Shown: positions 1-6,644 of the stretch, piece after piece
Numbering within the stretch: the first letter of the stretch is position 1
Layout of the letters: each line of letters opens with the position of its first letter
Source of the DNA: Nitrospinota bacterium
GTDB lineage: Bacteria > Nitrospinota_A > UBA7883 > JACRLM01
Assembly: GCA_015231995.1 (NCBI GenBank)
Contig: JADGAO010000172.1
Coordinates: 1-7,406, forward strand
Direction of reading: 5' to 3'
Length of the DNA stretch: 7,406 nt
The notes under the pieces: model-generated
What the model saw: only the letters and a program-made list of their open reading frames with translations
What the model was told of the DNA's origin: nothing
Databases searched by the model: none
Translations under genes and position numbers: made by a program

Positions 1-36
1 GAAAAACAAAGCAATCAGGAGCCAAAGCGTTTTCAA
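1..36 (-). CDS. Possible 5' end of a secreted or membrane protein gene, cut by the window edge
   Basis: A minus-strand frame running off the left edge could begin at a TTG (34-36) and reads MKTLWLLIALFF. This looks like the start of a signal peptide: a lysine followed by a hydrophobic run. A weak GGA (45-47) lies 8 nt upstream of the TTG. Only 12 codons are visible, there is no ATG, and the frame stays open upstream through the neighbouring repeat, so chance is a real alternative. A plus-strand frame is also open from base 1 to a TAA at 52-54 and could equally be the tail of a convergent gene. No function can be given. Confidence 0.2.
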   Translation of the reverse strand, partial: MKTLWLLIALFF

Positions 37-58
37 CTTCGGAATCCGGGATAAATTA

Positions 59-80
59 GGGCAGACACATAGGTCTGCCC
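59..80. repeat. Perfect 8-bp inverted repeat (hairpin element)
   Basis: GGGCAGAC (59-66) and GTCTGCCC (73-80) are perfect complements around the 6-nt loop ACATAG, followed on the plus strand by CTAC. The GCCCCTAC ending recurs at 318-325 next to the motE stop, which suggests members of one interspersed hairpin family. I recall similar short hairpins as dispersed repeats in some environmental bacterial genomes, but copy number cannot be tested here. A T-rich stretch on the minus-strand side (TAATTTAT) could let it act as a weak terminator. Confidence 0.7.
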
Positions 81-128
81 CTACGCAAAACCACCTATGT
101 TTCGCGTTAGGCGGGAGCTAACCCCTCC

Positions 129-165
129 GGCGCGAGTACGCGCCACCTCCCCCTTATCAGGGGAG
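129..165. repeat. Two adjacent short inverted repeats
   Basis: GGCGCG (129-134) pairs with CGCGCC (139-144) around AGTA. Two bases further on, CTCCCC (147-152) pairs with GGGGAG (160-165) around CTTATCA. Two perfect 6-bp stems back to back in non-coding DNA look like a structured intergenic repeat rather than a gene. Neither stem is followed by a T-run on either strand, so a terminator role is not supported. Confidence 0.55.
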
Positions 166-212
166 CTGAAAAATCGGGAAAAAACGCCGGGGTAAAGAAG
201 AGCGCCGGCGAG

Positions 213-238
213 CAAAAGACCGTGGCCGGCGGCCACGG
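213..238 (-). terminator. Second terminator-like hairpin downstream of the operon
   Basis: CCGTGGCC (220-227) and GGCCACGG (231-238) form a perfect 8-bp GC-rich stem with a 3-nt loop. Read on the minus strand the stem is followed by TCTTTTG, a short U-tract. It lies about 85 bp beyond the motE stop and could back up the first terminator. The U-tract is short and interrupted, so efficiency is uncertain. Its right arm is part of a 13-bp sequence (228-240) repeated exactly at 297-309 in the first terminator. Confidence 0.45.
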
Positions 239-287
239 GGAAGCAAAAGGTATAGCCACGGGAGAAGCAGGAGGAACCGGGGGAATC

Positions 288-320
288 GAAAAAGACGGCG
301 GCCACGGGGGGGGGGCCGCC
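288..320 (-). terminator. Probable Rho-independent terminator of the flagellar operon
   Basis: GGCGGCC (297-303) pairs with GGCCGCC (314-320). On the minus strand the stem is followed by GTCTTTTTCG, which contains five consecutive T (289-293). The stem starts one base after the motE stop codon (322-324), as expected for an operon end. The loop contains most of a run of ten G (306-315; C on the transcribed strand). On the plus strand the same stem is followed, after five bases, by six T (326-331), so it might also stop antisense transcripts. Confidence 0.6.
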
Positions 321-321
321 C

Positions 322-954
322 CTACTTTTTTATCATCGTCTCGGATAGTTTGGTGGCGACGTCGGGTGGAAGCGCGGCGATGATGCGGGCGGCTTTGCCC
401 TCTTTCATGCCGGATATCACACGAATGGCAATGCCCGGGTCCATCTGGCGGATCAGGGCGGCGGCGCTCTCCGGCGGCATGGATGAATATGTCTTCGCCA
501 GTTTGGCTACTGCCGCGTCGTCAAGGTCGGATCTCTGCTTGACCAAATCTTCAATCCGGGACTGCGTCACTTTAAGCTCGTTTAGCTGTTTATCCAAGTC
601 TGCCTGCATGGCGGCGATGCGTTCTTCTTTCTGCTTTAACTCTTCGTCTTTCCTGTCGAGGGCTTTCTGCCTTTTTTCGACCTCGCGCATCAGCTCAAGT
701 TCCAGCCCGCCTTTATCTATATTGCCTTTATTGCCTTTGGGTTTTTCTTTGGCTGTGGAGTCGGACGCAAGTTTTTCGCCTTTGCCGCCGGTTTCGCCTT
801 TGGCTGTGGGCGCGCCTGGCTCCGCCGCGTGAACCTGTTCCGACTCTGGAGCGTCGAACAAAACGCCCCATCCCAGATAGCCCATCGCCGCCGTCGTCAT
901 CAAAGCGACAGCCGCCACGGCCACGAAAATCGTCCTTTTTCTTCCTGGGGTCAT
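322..954 (-). CDS. motE: MotE-like flagellar protein with MgtE-N domain
   Basis: This 210-residue protein has an N-terminal membrane segment (about 8-30), a charged low-complexity linker rich in Lys, Gly and Glu (about 35-82), a long coiled coil (about 84-145) and a C-terminal MgtE-N type domain (about 147-208). The domain shows repeats of the type SSMPPESAAALIRQMDP and MKEGKAARIIAALPP. The architecture matches the MotE family (COG3334), whose rhizobial member is described as a periplasmic chaperone for MotC; related proteins often sit beside fliJ in other phyla. The ATG overlaps the fliJ stop (ATGA), with GGAGG 8 nt upstream, so it belongs to the operon. It is anchored in the inner membrane, presumably with the coiled coil in the periplasm. 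The stop codon lies in a GTAGGGGC motif shared with a nearby repeat. Family is fairly sure; the exact role here is not, and the symbol is by family resemblance. Confidence 0.78.
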   Translation of the reverse strand: MTPGRKRTIFVAVAAVALMTTAAMGYLGWGVLFDAPESEQVHAAEPGAPTAKGETGGKGEKLASDSTAKEKPKGNKGNIDKGGLELELMREVEKRQKALDRKDEELKQKEERIAAMQADLDKQLNELKVTQSRIEDLVKQRSDLDDAAVAKLAKTYSSMPPESAAALIRQMDPGIAIRVISGMKEGKAARIIAALPPDVATKLSETMIKK

Positions 955-1394
955 TCCGATTTCCTCCCCGAAAACCGCATAAGAGTCATTTCGTCGGCCT
1001 GTATCCTCTCTTTTTGGGACTCCTCGGCCTCGTAACGCTCCTTGAGCATTTCCTTGTGATGTTCGATTATGCGGCGTTTTTTCATGGCTCCCACCAGCTT
1101 CTGGCGTTCCATCTCCATGACCTCGCGGGCCTGATCCGCCTTCGCCATTTCGTGTTTGAGGTCGGCGTCGTACCCGTTAAGGTACCCATCGTAGATCATC
1201 AACATTCTGGCGTCGGGGTTTTTGGCTGTCATCTCGCGGATCAAGGCCATCATCTCGGCTTTTTTAGCGTGTAACCCGTCTATCGCGGCTGTCTCCTCCA
1301 TATAGCGGCGATTGGCCTCGGCCATGGCGCGTTTCCCTTCGTCTTCGAGGGTCTTCCTGTATTTAAGAAGCGTCTCAAGCCTGTATTGGAACAT
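951..1394 (-). CDS. fliJ: Flagellar export chaperone/ATPase stalk protein FliJ
   Basis: This 147-residue protein is almost entirely predicted coiled coil and rich in Lys, Glu, Arg and Met. It opens with FQYRLETLLKYRK, the typical FliJ start. FliJ is a cytoplasmic component of the flagellar type III export apparatus: it inserts into the FliI hexamer like a stalk, contacts the FlhA gate and helps recycle chaperones. The length is that of the family (about 145-150). FliJ proteins diverge quickly, so the assignment rests on the N-terminal pattern, coiled-coil character and position directly after fliI. The ATG at 1394 follows the fliI stop by 9 bp, and the fliI TGA forms part of the Shine-Dalgarno (TGAGG), which suggests translational coupling. 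Its own stop overlaps the motE start by 4 bp. Confidence 0.9.
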   Translation of the reverse strand: MFQYRLETLLKYRKTLEDEGKRAMAEANRRYMEETAAIDGLHAKKAEMMALIREMTAKNPDARMLMIYDGYLNGYDADLKHEMAKADQAREVMEMERQKLVGAMKKRRIIEHHKEMLKERYEAEESQKERIQADEMTLMRFSGRKSE

Positions 1395-1403
1395 GCTATA
1401 TCC

Positions 1404-2729
1404 TCACGACAGTATGCTTTTCATGGCCGTCAGGCACTCTGGAATGGTGGCGCTCTCGCTCACCTTCTGCCGCAGAAACATGGTTATGGCGTCTATCTTG
1501 GCGACGGACTGGTCAATGCGTTTGTTCGAACCGGCCACATATGCGCCGATGTTTATCAAATCCTCGGCTTCCCTGTATGTGGCGTAAAGCTCCCGTAACC
1601 TGATGGCCAGGTTCTGATGGTCTTGCCCGATGACATCCACCATCACCCTGCTTATGGAGCTGAGGATGTCTATGGCCGGGTAGTGGCCCAGCGACGCCAG
1701 CCTGCGGGAAAGCACGATATGCCCGTCCAATATGGCGCGGGACGCGTCGGATATCGGCTCGGATATGTCGTCGCCTTCTATAAGGACAGTGTAAAGGCCG
1801 GTTATCGACCCGGCTCCAGCATTCGTCCCGGCGCGTTCCAGCAGACGGGGCAGAGCCGCGAAAACCGATGGGGTGTAACCCTTTGTGGCCGGCGGCTCGC
1901 CGACGGAGAGGCCGATCTCCCTTTGCGCCATGGAGAAGCGGGTGAGAGAGTCCATCATAAGCAGGACGTCCTTGCCCTTGTCCCTGAAATGCTCCGCGAT
2001 GGCCGTCGCCGCAAACGCCCCGCGCATCCTGATCAGCGGCGAATTGTCCGACGTGGCGACAACGACGACGCTACGGCGCATACCTTCGACGCCCAGGTTT
2101 TTCTCTATGAACTCGCGCACCTCGCGCCCGCGTTCGCCGATGAGCGCGATGACGTTGATGTCGGCGTTGGTGTACTTTGCCAGCATTCCCAGAAGGACGG
2201 ATTTTCCCACTCCGGTGCCGGAGAGGATGCCCATCCTCTGCCCTTTGCCGACGGTGAGAAGGCCGTTGATGGCGCGGACGCCAAGATCGAGCGGTTCGGA
2301 GATGCGCCTTCTGTGTAGCGGATTGATCGGGTCGCTGTACAGCGAACGCTCCTGTTTGCACATGATGGGGCCTTTGTCGTCCAACGGCCTGCCGAGCGCG
2401 TCCACAACGCGGCCAAGTATGGAGTCGTCCACCTTTATCGTGGCCGATTCGCTCCTCGCCGTTATCTGGCATCCGGGGGCCACTCCGCGAAGCTCCCCAA
2501 GCGGCATCAGGAAAATCTTGTTGCCGGAGAACCCGACGACCTCGGCGCTAATCGGCGTCTCGGAGCTGGGAATGTGTATGTCGCAAATTCCGCCGACAGA
2601 GAGGTCCGGCCCGATGCCCTCCACCACAAGCCCCACAACGCGCGAGACTTTGCCGGAAACTTTTATCGGCCTGCTTTTGACCAGCGCGGCCCCGAATTTG
2701 GCGAAATCAACCTTTGTCATGGCTGTCAT
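1404..2729 (-). CDS. fliI: Flagellum-specific export ATPase FliI
   Basis: This 441-residue cytoplasmic ATPase of the F1-beta-like type III secretion family unloads substrates from chaperones and energises entry to the export gate. It has an N-terminal beta-barrel region (about 20-95). The Walker A motif SGTGVGKS is at 170-177, GERGRE with the catalytic-type Glu at 198-203, and the Walker B strand DVLLMMD at 254-260, followed by SLTRFSMAQREIG. SRAILDGHIVLSR (330-342) is the usual family signature. The length is typical (430-460), and all motifs expected for activity are present. The ATG at 2729 overlaps the fliH stop (ATGA) with only a weak purine-rich ribosome site. A second in-frame ATG three codons later (2720) is a possible alternative start. 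Neighbours fliH and fliJ encode its direct partners. FliI is preferred over a virulence type III ATPase because of the flagellar context. Confidence 0.98.
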   Translation of the reverse strand: MTAMTKVDFAKFGAALVKSRPIKVSGKVSRVVGLVVEGIGPDLSVGGICDIHIPSSETPISAEVVGFSGNKIFLMPLGELRGVAPGCQITARSESATIKVDDSILGRVVDALGRPLDDKGPIMCKQERSLYSDPINPLHRRRISEPLDLGVRAINGLLTVGKGQRMGILSGTGVGKSVLLGMLAKYTNADINVIALIGERGREVREFIEKNLGVEGMRRSVVVVATSDNSPLIRMRGAFAATAIAEHFRDKGKDVLLMMDSLTRFSMAQREIGLSVGEPPATKGYTPSVFAALPRLLERAGTNAGAGSITGLYTVLIEGDDISEPISDASRAILDGHIVLSRRLASLGHYPAIDILSSISRVMVDVIGQDHQNLAIRLRELYATYREAEDLINIGAYVAGSNKRIDQSVAKIDAITMFLRQKVSESATIPECLTAMKSILS

Positions 2730-3520
2730 TTTTTCTTGGAGTTTTCGATCTTGCTCTCCTCGACGGCGGCGAGGAGCGATTCGCGCATGGCCTCAAGCTG
2801 TGTCTCCACCCTTGCGTCAATGGAACCCATGTTGGTGTCCAGCATACATCCGCCCCTGCTGACTAGCGGGTCGCCCTTGAAACTGACTTTCTCGATATCT
2901 TCCACTTCCTTGATTATCTCGGCGCGCACTTTCTCCGCTTCGGCAAGGTCCATAGGGTTTACGCGGATGGTCATCTCTTCGCGGGCCTGAAGCTTGCGCA
3001 CGGCGCTTTTTATGACGTGGCGTATCAGCCCAGGATTTTTCTCTATCTGGTCTCCCAACGCCATTTCCGCCACGTTTATGACCAATTCCACCATCTCGTT
3101 TTCGGTGTTCGAATAAAACTTCTCGCGCGCTCCGGTCAACTCCCGGACGAGCGCCGCAAAAGAATCCATCACCGGGGCGGCTTTCTTGAGACCCTCGGCG
3201 TAACCTGCGGCATGACCTTCCTTATGCCCCTGCTGGCGGGCCTTTTCGCGTATTGCGCCCGCCTCGGCCAGCGCCTTTGCGCGTATCTCCTCGGCCTCGT
3301 CAATGGTGCGTCGAAGGATCTCGTCCCTTCTCATGCCGCCTTTGTAATCGAAGTCGAAACCGCCGGCGATGAACTCCGCCCTCTCGGCGGAAGGATCCCT
3401 GTCCGCGACGAACCCGTCCCCCTTTTTGCCAGTCTCCGGGATTTCTGGAACGGCCAGGTCGGCGAACTTGAATTCGCGGGTGGCCCCTTTGGCTTCAGCC
3501 GAGTTGTATATCCTAGACAA
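2726..3520 (-). CDS. fliH: Flagellar export ATPase regulator FliH
   Basis: FliH (264 residues) is the peripheral stalk of the export ATPase: it dimerises, binds and restrains FliI, and docks it to the C ring. A helical segment holds a GxxxG repeat (G98, G102, G106, G110), a hallmark of FliH. The C-terminal FliI-binding domain includes RGGCMLDTNMGSIDA (222-236). The chosen start is a TTG at 3520. It has GGAGG (3529-3533) at 8 nt, it overlaps the fliG end by 8 bp, and it gives MSRIYNSAEA, a FliH-like N-terminus. The next in-frame Met is at residue 63, too late to keep the conserved N-terminal part. No tryptophan appears in the first residues, unlike the enterobacterial protein, where N-terminal Trp residues contact the C ring and gate. 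The stop overlaps the fliI start. Confidence 0.94.
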   Translation of the reverse strand: MSRIYNSAEAKGATREFKFADLAVPEIPETGKKGDGFVADRDPSAERAEFIAGGFDFDYKGGMRRDEILRRTIDEAEEIRAKALAEAGAIREKARQQGHKEGHAAGYAEGLKKAAPVMDSFAALVRELTGAREKFYSNTENEMVELVINVAEMALGDQIEKNPGLIRHVIKSAVRKLQAREEMTIRVNPMDLAEAEKVRAEIIKEVEDIEKVSFKGDPLVSRGGCMLDTNMGSIDARVETQLEAMRESLLAAVEESKIENSKKK

Positions 3521-4535
3521 GCTCCTCGCCTCCTCCGGCTATGACTATCTTGCCCTCCTCCTCGAGCCGTTTGACCGTGCGGAGTATGGACTGTTGCGCC
3601 TTTTCCACTTCCGACAGACGCACGGGCGGCATGGATTCGAGGTCTTCTTTCATCATCAGAGCCGCGCGTTCGGACATGTTGGAGAACATCTTCTCCTTGA
3701 GTTTCTCCGACGCGGTTTTCAGCGACACAAGCAGGTCGTTCTGGTCTATCTCCTTGAGTATGGACTGCAACCCGCGGTCGTCTATCTTTATGAGATCCTC
3801 GAACACGAACATCCTCTGCCTGATACCCTCGGCAAGCTCCGGGTTGATGGATTCTATCTCCGTGAGCACGTTGACCTCGGTAGCGTGATCCATGTTGTTT
3901 ATTATTTCCGCCACGGAGTCCAGGCCGCCCAGCTGGCTTCCTTCCATCGCTCCGGTCGTGCGGAACTCCTGCGCCAGAGCCTCGTCGAGCTCCTTTATGA
4001 CGCCGGGCGGGATACGCTCCAGCGTGGCGACGCGGTACATGACCTCCGACTGGAATTTTTCCGGCAGTTCCTTAATCGCCGCCGCCGCATGGGCTGGGTC
4101 GAGATGGGCGATGATTATCGCGCAGGTTTGCGGATGCTCGTTGCGCAGGAACGAGGCGACGGTTTTGGGGTCAAGATGCCTGACGGCCTCCAACCCGCCG
4201 CCCATGTCCTCTTCGGTGGCGGACGATATTTTCTCCAATATCTCATTTACTTTTTTCGGGTCGAGCGTGCTTTCGAGAATCTTGCGCAGATACTCCTTGC
4301 CGCCGCTTGCGTATCCGCCCTTGCCCGATTCGAGCATGTCCACGAACTCTTCGACAAGGTTGTCGAGCACCTGGTTGGGAATGGAGGTCATGGAACTCAT
4401 GTACGATGATATCCGCTGTATCTCGCTTTCGTCGAGTTCGGCCATGATCTTCGAAGCCATCTCGTCGCCGATGGCCACGAGCAGGGCCGCCGCCTTCTCC
4501 GGGCCTGAAAACGCCTTTTTATCTATCGCGGCCAT
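3513..4535 (-). CDS. fliG: Flagellar motor switch protein FliG
   Basis: FliG (340 residues, typical length) is the rotor component that binds the FliF C-terminus through its N-domain and interacts with the stator through its C-domain, generating torque and switching. The N-domain begins GPEKAAALLVAIGDEMASKI (11-30). The middle domain carries the EHPQT motif (133-137) used for FliM contact. The C-domain has MFVF (242-245), then EDLIKIDDRGLQSILKEID with the charged torque helix, and PPVRLSEVEKAQQ (303-315). All three armadillo-like parts are present and intact. The ATG at 4535 lies 35 bp after the fliF stop with AAGGG 7 nt upstream. The end overlaps the TTG start of fliH. Confidence 0.98.
   Translation of the reverse strand: MAAIDKKAFSGPEKAAALLVAIGDEMASKIMAELDESEIQRISSYMSSMTSIPNQVLDNLVEEFVDMLESGKGGYASGGKEYLRKILESTLDPKKVNEILEKISSATEEDMGGGLEAVRHLDPKTVASFLRNEHPQTCAIIIAHLDPAHAAAAIKELPEKFQSEVMYRVATLERIPPGVIKELDEALAQEFRTTGAMEGSQLGGLDSVAEIINNMDHATEVNVLTEIESINPELAEGIRQRMFVFEDLIKIDDRGLQSILKEIDQNDLLVSLKTASEKLKEKMFSNMSERAALMMKEDLESMPPVRLSEVEKAQQSILRTVKRLEEEGKIVIAGGGEELV
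3529..3533 (-). promoter_or_regulatory. Ribosome binding site that fixes the TTG start of fliH
   Basis: GGAGG on the minus strand lies inside the last codons of fliG, 8 nt before the TTG at 3518-3520. It is the best-placed Shine-Dalgarno near the fliG/fliH junction. A second AGGAG one base from the TTG is too close to serve. This site supports the non-ATG start and coupled translation of the two genes. Confidence 0.6.
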
Positions 4536-4570
4536 CGATGTTCCCTTCCGTCATTTCCTGTTGTTGAACA

Positions 4571-6163
4571 TCATCGTTTGGACTTGAGCCATTCGCGTAA
4601 CATCTCCGCCGCGGCCTTGGGGTTTTCCTGGACTATCTGGCGAACCTTGGTCTTGTAGTCAACCTCTTCTTCGCCGGGCTTGAAACCCATGCTGGCCTCA
4701 AGCTGTTGGACGGTCTGCGGGAAGGCCCTAAGCTCTTCGATCTCCCCGGTGGTCGCGGTGATCCACGCAAGCGTGGGGCGGATGATGAACAAGAAGAGCG
4801 CCAGGACCAACGCCCCCATCCCAAAGTATTTTACTACTTCCATATAGAACTGTCTATCGGACTCGGCCTTGGCGTCGTCAATCTCGGCGGAGTATTTAGA
4901 CGTATCGAAGGGGGCGGACTGGACGGTGACGACGTCGCCCCTCTGCGCGTTCACCCCGGCGGCTGTGCGGACGAGGTCGGTAATCTGCCTTATCTCCTCC
5001 TCGGTGCGCGCCTGATATTCTTTCTCGTTAGGCTCCCCGCCCTGTTTGGGGGCGTATTTGCCGTCCACTATCACGGCGATGGAAAGTTTCTTCACCGACC
5101 CGACCTGCTCGACCATATGGGAGATGACTTCGTTTATCTCGTAATTGATCGTCTCCTGCGTGGACGTGCTTTGCGCAGGGGTCCCGGAGCTTATCTGCGC
5201 CTCTTCCCCGCCGGGCAGGTTGCTTGAGGCCCCAACGGGGCCGGAAGGCGACTGCGCGCCCACGGATTTGTTCTCGCTTCTCTGTTCGCTTCTTGCGACC
5301 TGGCTGTTGGGGTCGTATTTCTTTTCCGTGCGTTCGATTTTGGTGAAATCAATTTCCGCAGTGACCCTCGTGACGGCTTTGCCATATCCGACAACGTTTT
5401 CGATCATGGAGGTGATACGTTTCTCCATGTCTTTCTCCACGTTCGAACGATGTTCCATCTGGGTGGAGGAGAGACGCGCAGACTCGTCGGACGATTCGCC
5501 GCCGGAAAGCAGGCGCCCTTCCACGTCCACGACAGTCACGTTCTCCGGCTTCAACCCTTCGACGCTGGAAGCGACGAGATGGACGATACCCATCACCTGT
5601 TCTTTATTAAGCCTTGCGCGGGAGGAGAACTGTATCGCCACGGAGGCCGTGGTTTCGTCTTTCTCTTTTCCGAACAGCCTTTTCTCCGGCGCGGCGATAT
5701 GCACCCGGCACGACTTGACCTCTTTAAACTGGCTTATCGTGCGGGCCAACTCGCCCTGCAAGGCTCTCTTGAAATTAAGTTTTTGAACGAAGTCCGTCAT
5801 GCCGAACGTGGACTTGTCGAATATCTCGAATCCCACGCCGCCGCCCGATGGCAGGCCGGACGTAGCCATTGACAGGCGCAGTTCATGAACCTTCTCCGCA
5901 GGCACCAGAATGGCCTTGCCGTCCTGCGCCAGTTCGTATGGGACTTTCTGTTCGGATAGTTTCTGGGTTATGGCCCCGGCGTCGTCCTGCGACAGGCCGG
6001 AGAAAAGAACCTGGTTGTCCGGCCGTTTGGACAGATACGCCACGCCCATCACGCCGGCCAGCGCGGCGAAGGCAACAAAGCCGATGGCCACTTTTTTAGA
6101 CGTGGGAAGGGCCTTCATCGCTTCCAGCGATTCGCCCCACACTTTCTTTAAAAAATCGAACAT
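4571..6163 (-). CDS. fliF: Flagellar MS-ring protein FliF
   Basis: FliF (530 residues) forms the inner-membrane MS ring on which the export gate and rotor assemble. There is one membrane segment near the N-terminus (about 24-45) and a second near the C-terminus (about 444-463). Between them lie the periplasmic ring-building motifs: SKRPDNQVLFSGLSQDDAG (45-63), SGLPSGGGVGFEIFDKS (102-118), RVHIAAPEKRLF (153-164), NYEIN (340-344) and GVNAQRGDVVTV (403-414). A Ser/Gly/Gln-rich insert (about 298-335) corresponds to the flexible part of the beta-collar. The tail VRQIVQENPKAAAEMLREWL is the conserved FliG-binding helix. Length is in the family range (about 520-570). The ATG at 6163 has GGAGG 5 nt upstream. 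Unusually, the gene is preceded by flgC rather than fliE. Confidence 0.98.
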   Translation of the reverse strand: MFDFLKKVWGESLEAMKALPTSKKVAIGFVAFAALAGVMGVAYLSKRPDNQVLFSGLSQDDAGAITQKLSEQKVPYELAQDGKAILVPAEKVHELRLSMATSGLPSGGGVGFEIFDKSTFGMTDFVQKLNFKRALQGELARTISQFKEVKSCRVHIAAPEKRLFGKEKDETTASVAIQFSSRARLNKEQVMGIVHLVASSVEGLKPENVTVVDVEGRLLSGGESSDESARLSSTQMEHRSNVEKDMEKRITSMIENVVGYGKAVTRVTAEIDFTKIERTEKKYDPNSQVARSEQRSENKSVGAQSPSGPVGASSNLPGGEEAQISSGTPAQSTSTQETINYEINEVISHMVEQVGSVKKLSIAVIVDGKYAPKQGGEPNEKEYQARTEEEIRQITDLVRTAAGVNAQRGDVVTVQSAPFDTSKYSAEIDDAKAESDRQFYMEVVKYFGMGALVLALFLFIIRPTLAWITATTGEIEELRAFPQTVQQLEASMGFKPGEEEVDYKTKVRQIVQENPKAAAEMLREWLKSKR

Positions 6164-6199
6164 TTATTCCTCCCCGGCGCCAGCGTTCATCGGTTTCAT
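6164..6199 (-). other. 11-codon mini-ORF filling the fliE slot
   Basis: Between flgC and fliF the minus strand reads TAA-C-ATG, then MKPMNAGAGEE and a TAA that directly abuts the fliF ATG. The frame therefore fills the whole 37-bp spacer, and its last codons contain the fliF Shine-Dalgarno (GGAGG). The flgC end has no strong ribosome site for it, but termination at the flgC TAA one base earlier could allow re-initiation. It could be a leader peptide coupling flgC to fliF translation, the remnant of a deleted fliE, or chance. The sequence does not resemble the conserved C-terminus of FliE, so the remnant idea is unproven. Confidence 0.3.
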
Positions 6200-6200
6200 G

Positions 6201-6632
6201 TTATTTCTGGCCTATTTCCAGCGCGCGCTGGGCCATCATTTTGGCCGTGCTCACCGCGGTGGCGTTGGCCTCAAAAGAGCGGGATGCGTTGATCATGTCG
6301 AGCATCTCCTCCATCACGTTCACATTCGGCATGGCCACATACCCGTTCTCGTCCGCGTCCGGGTGGGACGGGTCGTAAACCATCCGTGGCGCGCTTTTGT
6401 CGTCCTTCACCTCGACTACACGGGCCTCGCGTATGGCTCCGTCGAGCGTCTGCGAGAAGGCTCCTTCCTGAACCGGAGTGGCTTCCGCCACGACCATCTT
6501 TTTATGGTACGGCCCTCCCTCCGGCGTCCGGGTGGTGTTTACGTTCGCCAGGTTGCTGGAGATAACGTTCATCCTTGTGCGCTGTAGCGACATGCCGCTA
6601 CCGCTGATTTTCATCGCCGTAAAAAGGTCCAT
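6201..6632 (-). CDS. flgC: Flagellar proximal rod protein FlgC
   Basis: FlgC (143 residues) is a proximal rod subunit exported through the type III apparatus and assembled in the periplasm with FlgB and FlgF. The N-terminal rod motif NVISSNLANVNTTRTPEGGPY spans 21 residues (22-42, key residues N27, N30, N32, P37). MVYDPSHPDADENGYVAMPN (84-103) is the family signature. The C-terminal helix ASRSFEANATAVSTAKMM (116-133) is the usual heptad-containing rod-fold end. The length is normal (about 135-150). The ATG at 6632 has AAGGAG 8 nt upstream, and that site overlaps the flgB stop codon (TAAGGAG), suggesting coupled translation. There is no signal peptide, as expected for an exported rod protein. 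Confidence 0.98.
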   Translation of the reverse strand: MDLFTAMKISGSGMSLQRTRMNVISSNLANVNTTRTPEGGPYHKKMVVAEATPVQEGAFSQTLDGAIREARVVEVKDDKSAPRMVYDPSHPDADENGYVAMPNVNVMEEMLDMINASRSFEANATAVSTAKMMAQRALEIGQK

Positions 6633-6644
6633 GGTCTTTTCTCC

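Noticed and set aside
81..305. 74-codon minus-strand frame after motE
   Set aside because: It begins inside the proposed terminator and runs through four of the hairpin repeats. The translation is low in conserved character and there is no ribosome site of note.
1885..2862. Long plus-strand frame (325 codons) opposite fliI and fliH
   Set aside because: It is antisense to the fliI ATPase core, and its translation is Ser/Arg/Pro-rich without any recognisable motif.
3369..4409. Long plus-strand frame (346 codons) opposite fliG and fliH
   Set aside because: It is antisense to two clearly conserved genes. High-GC codon bias on the minus strand commonly leaves such open shadows.
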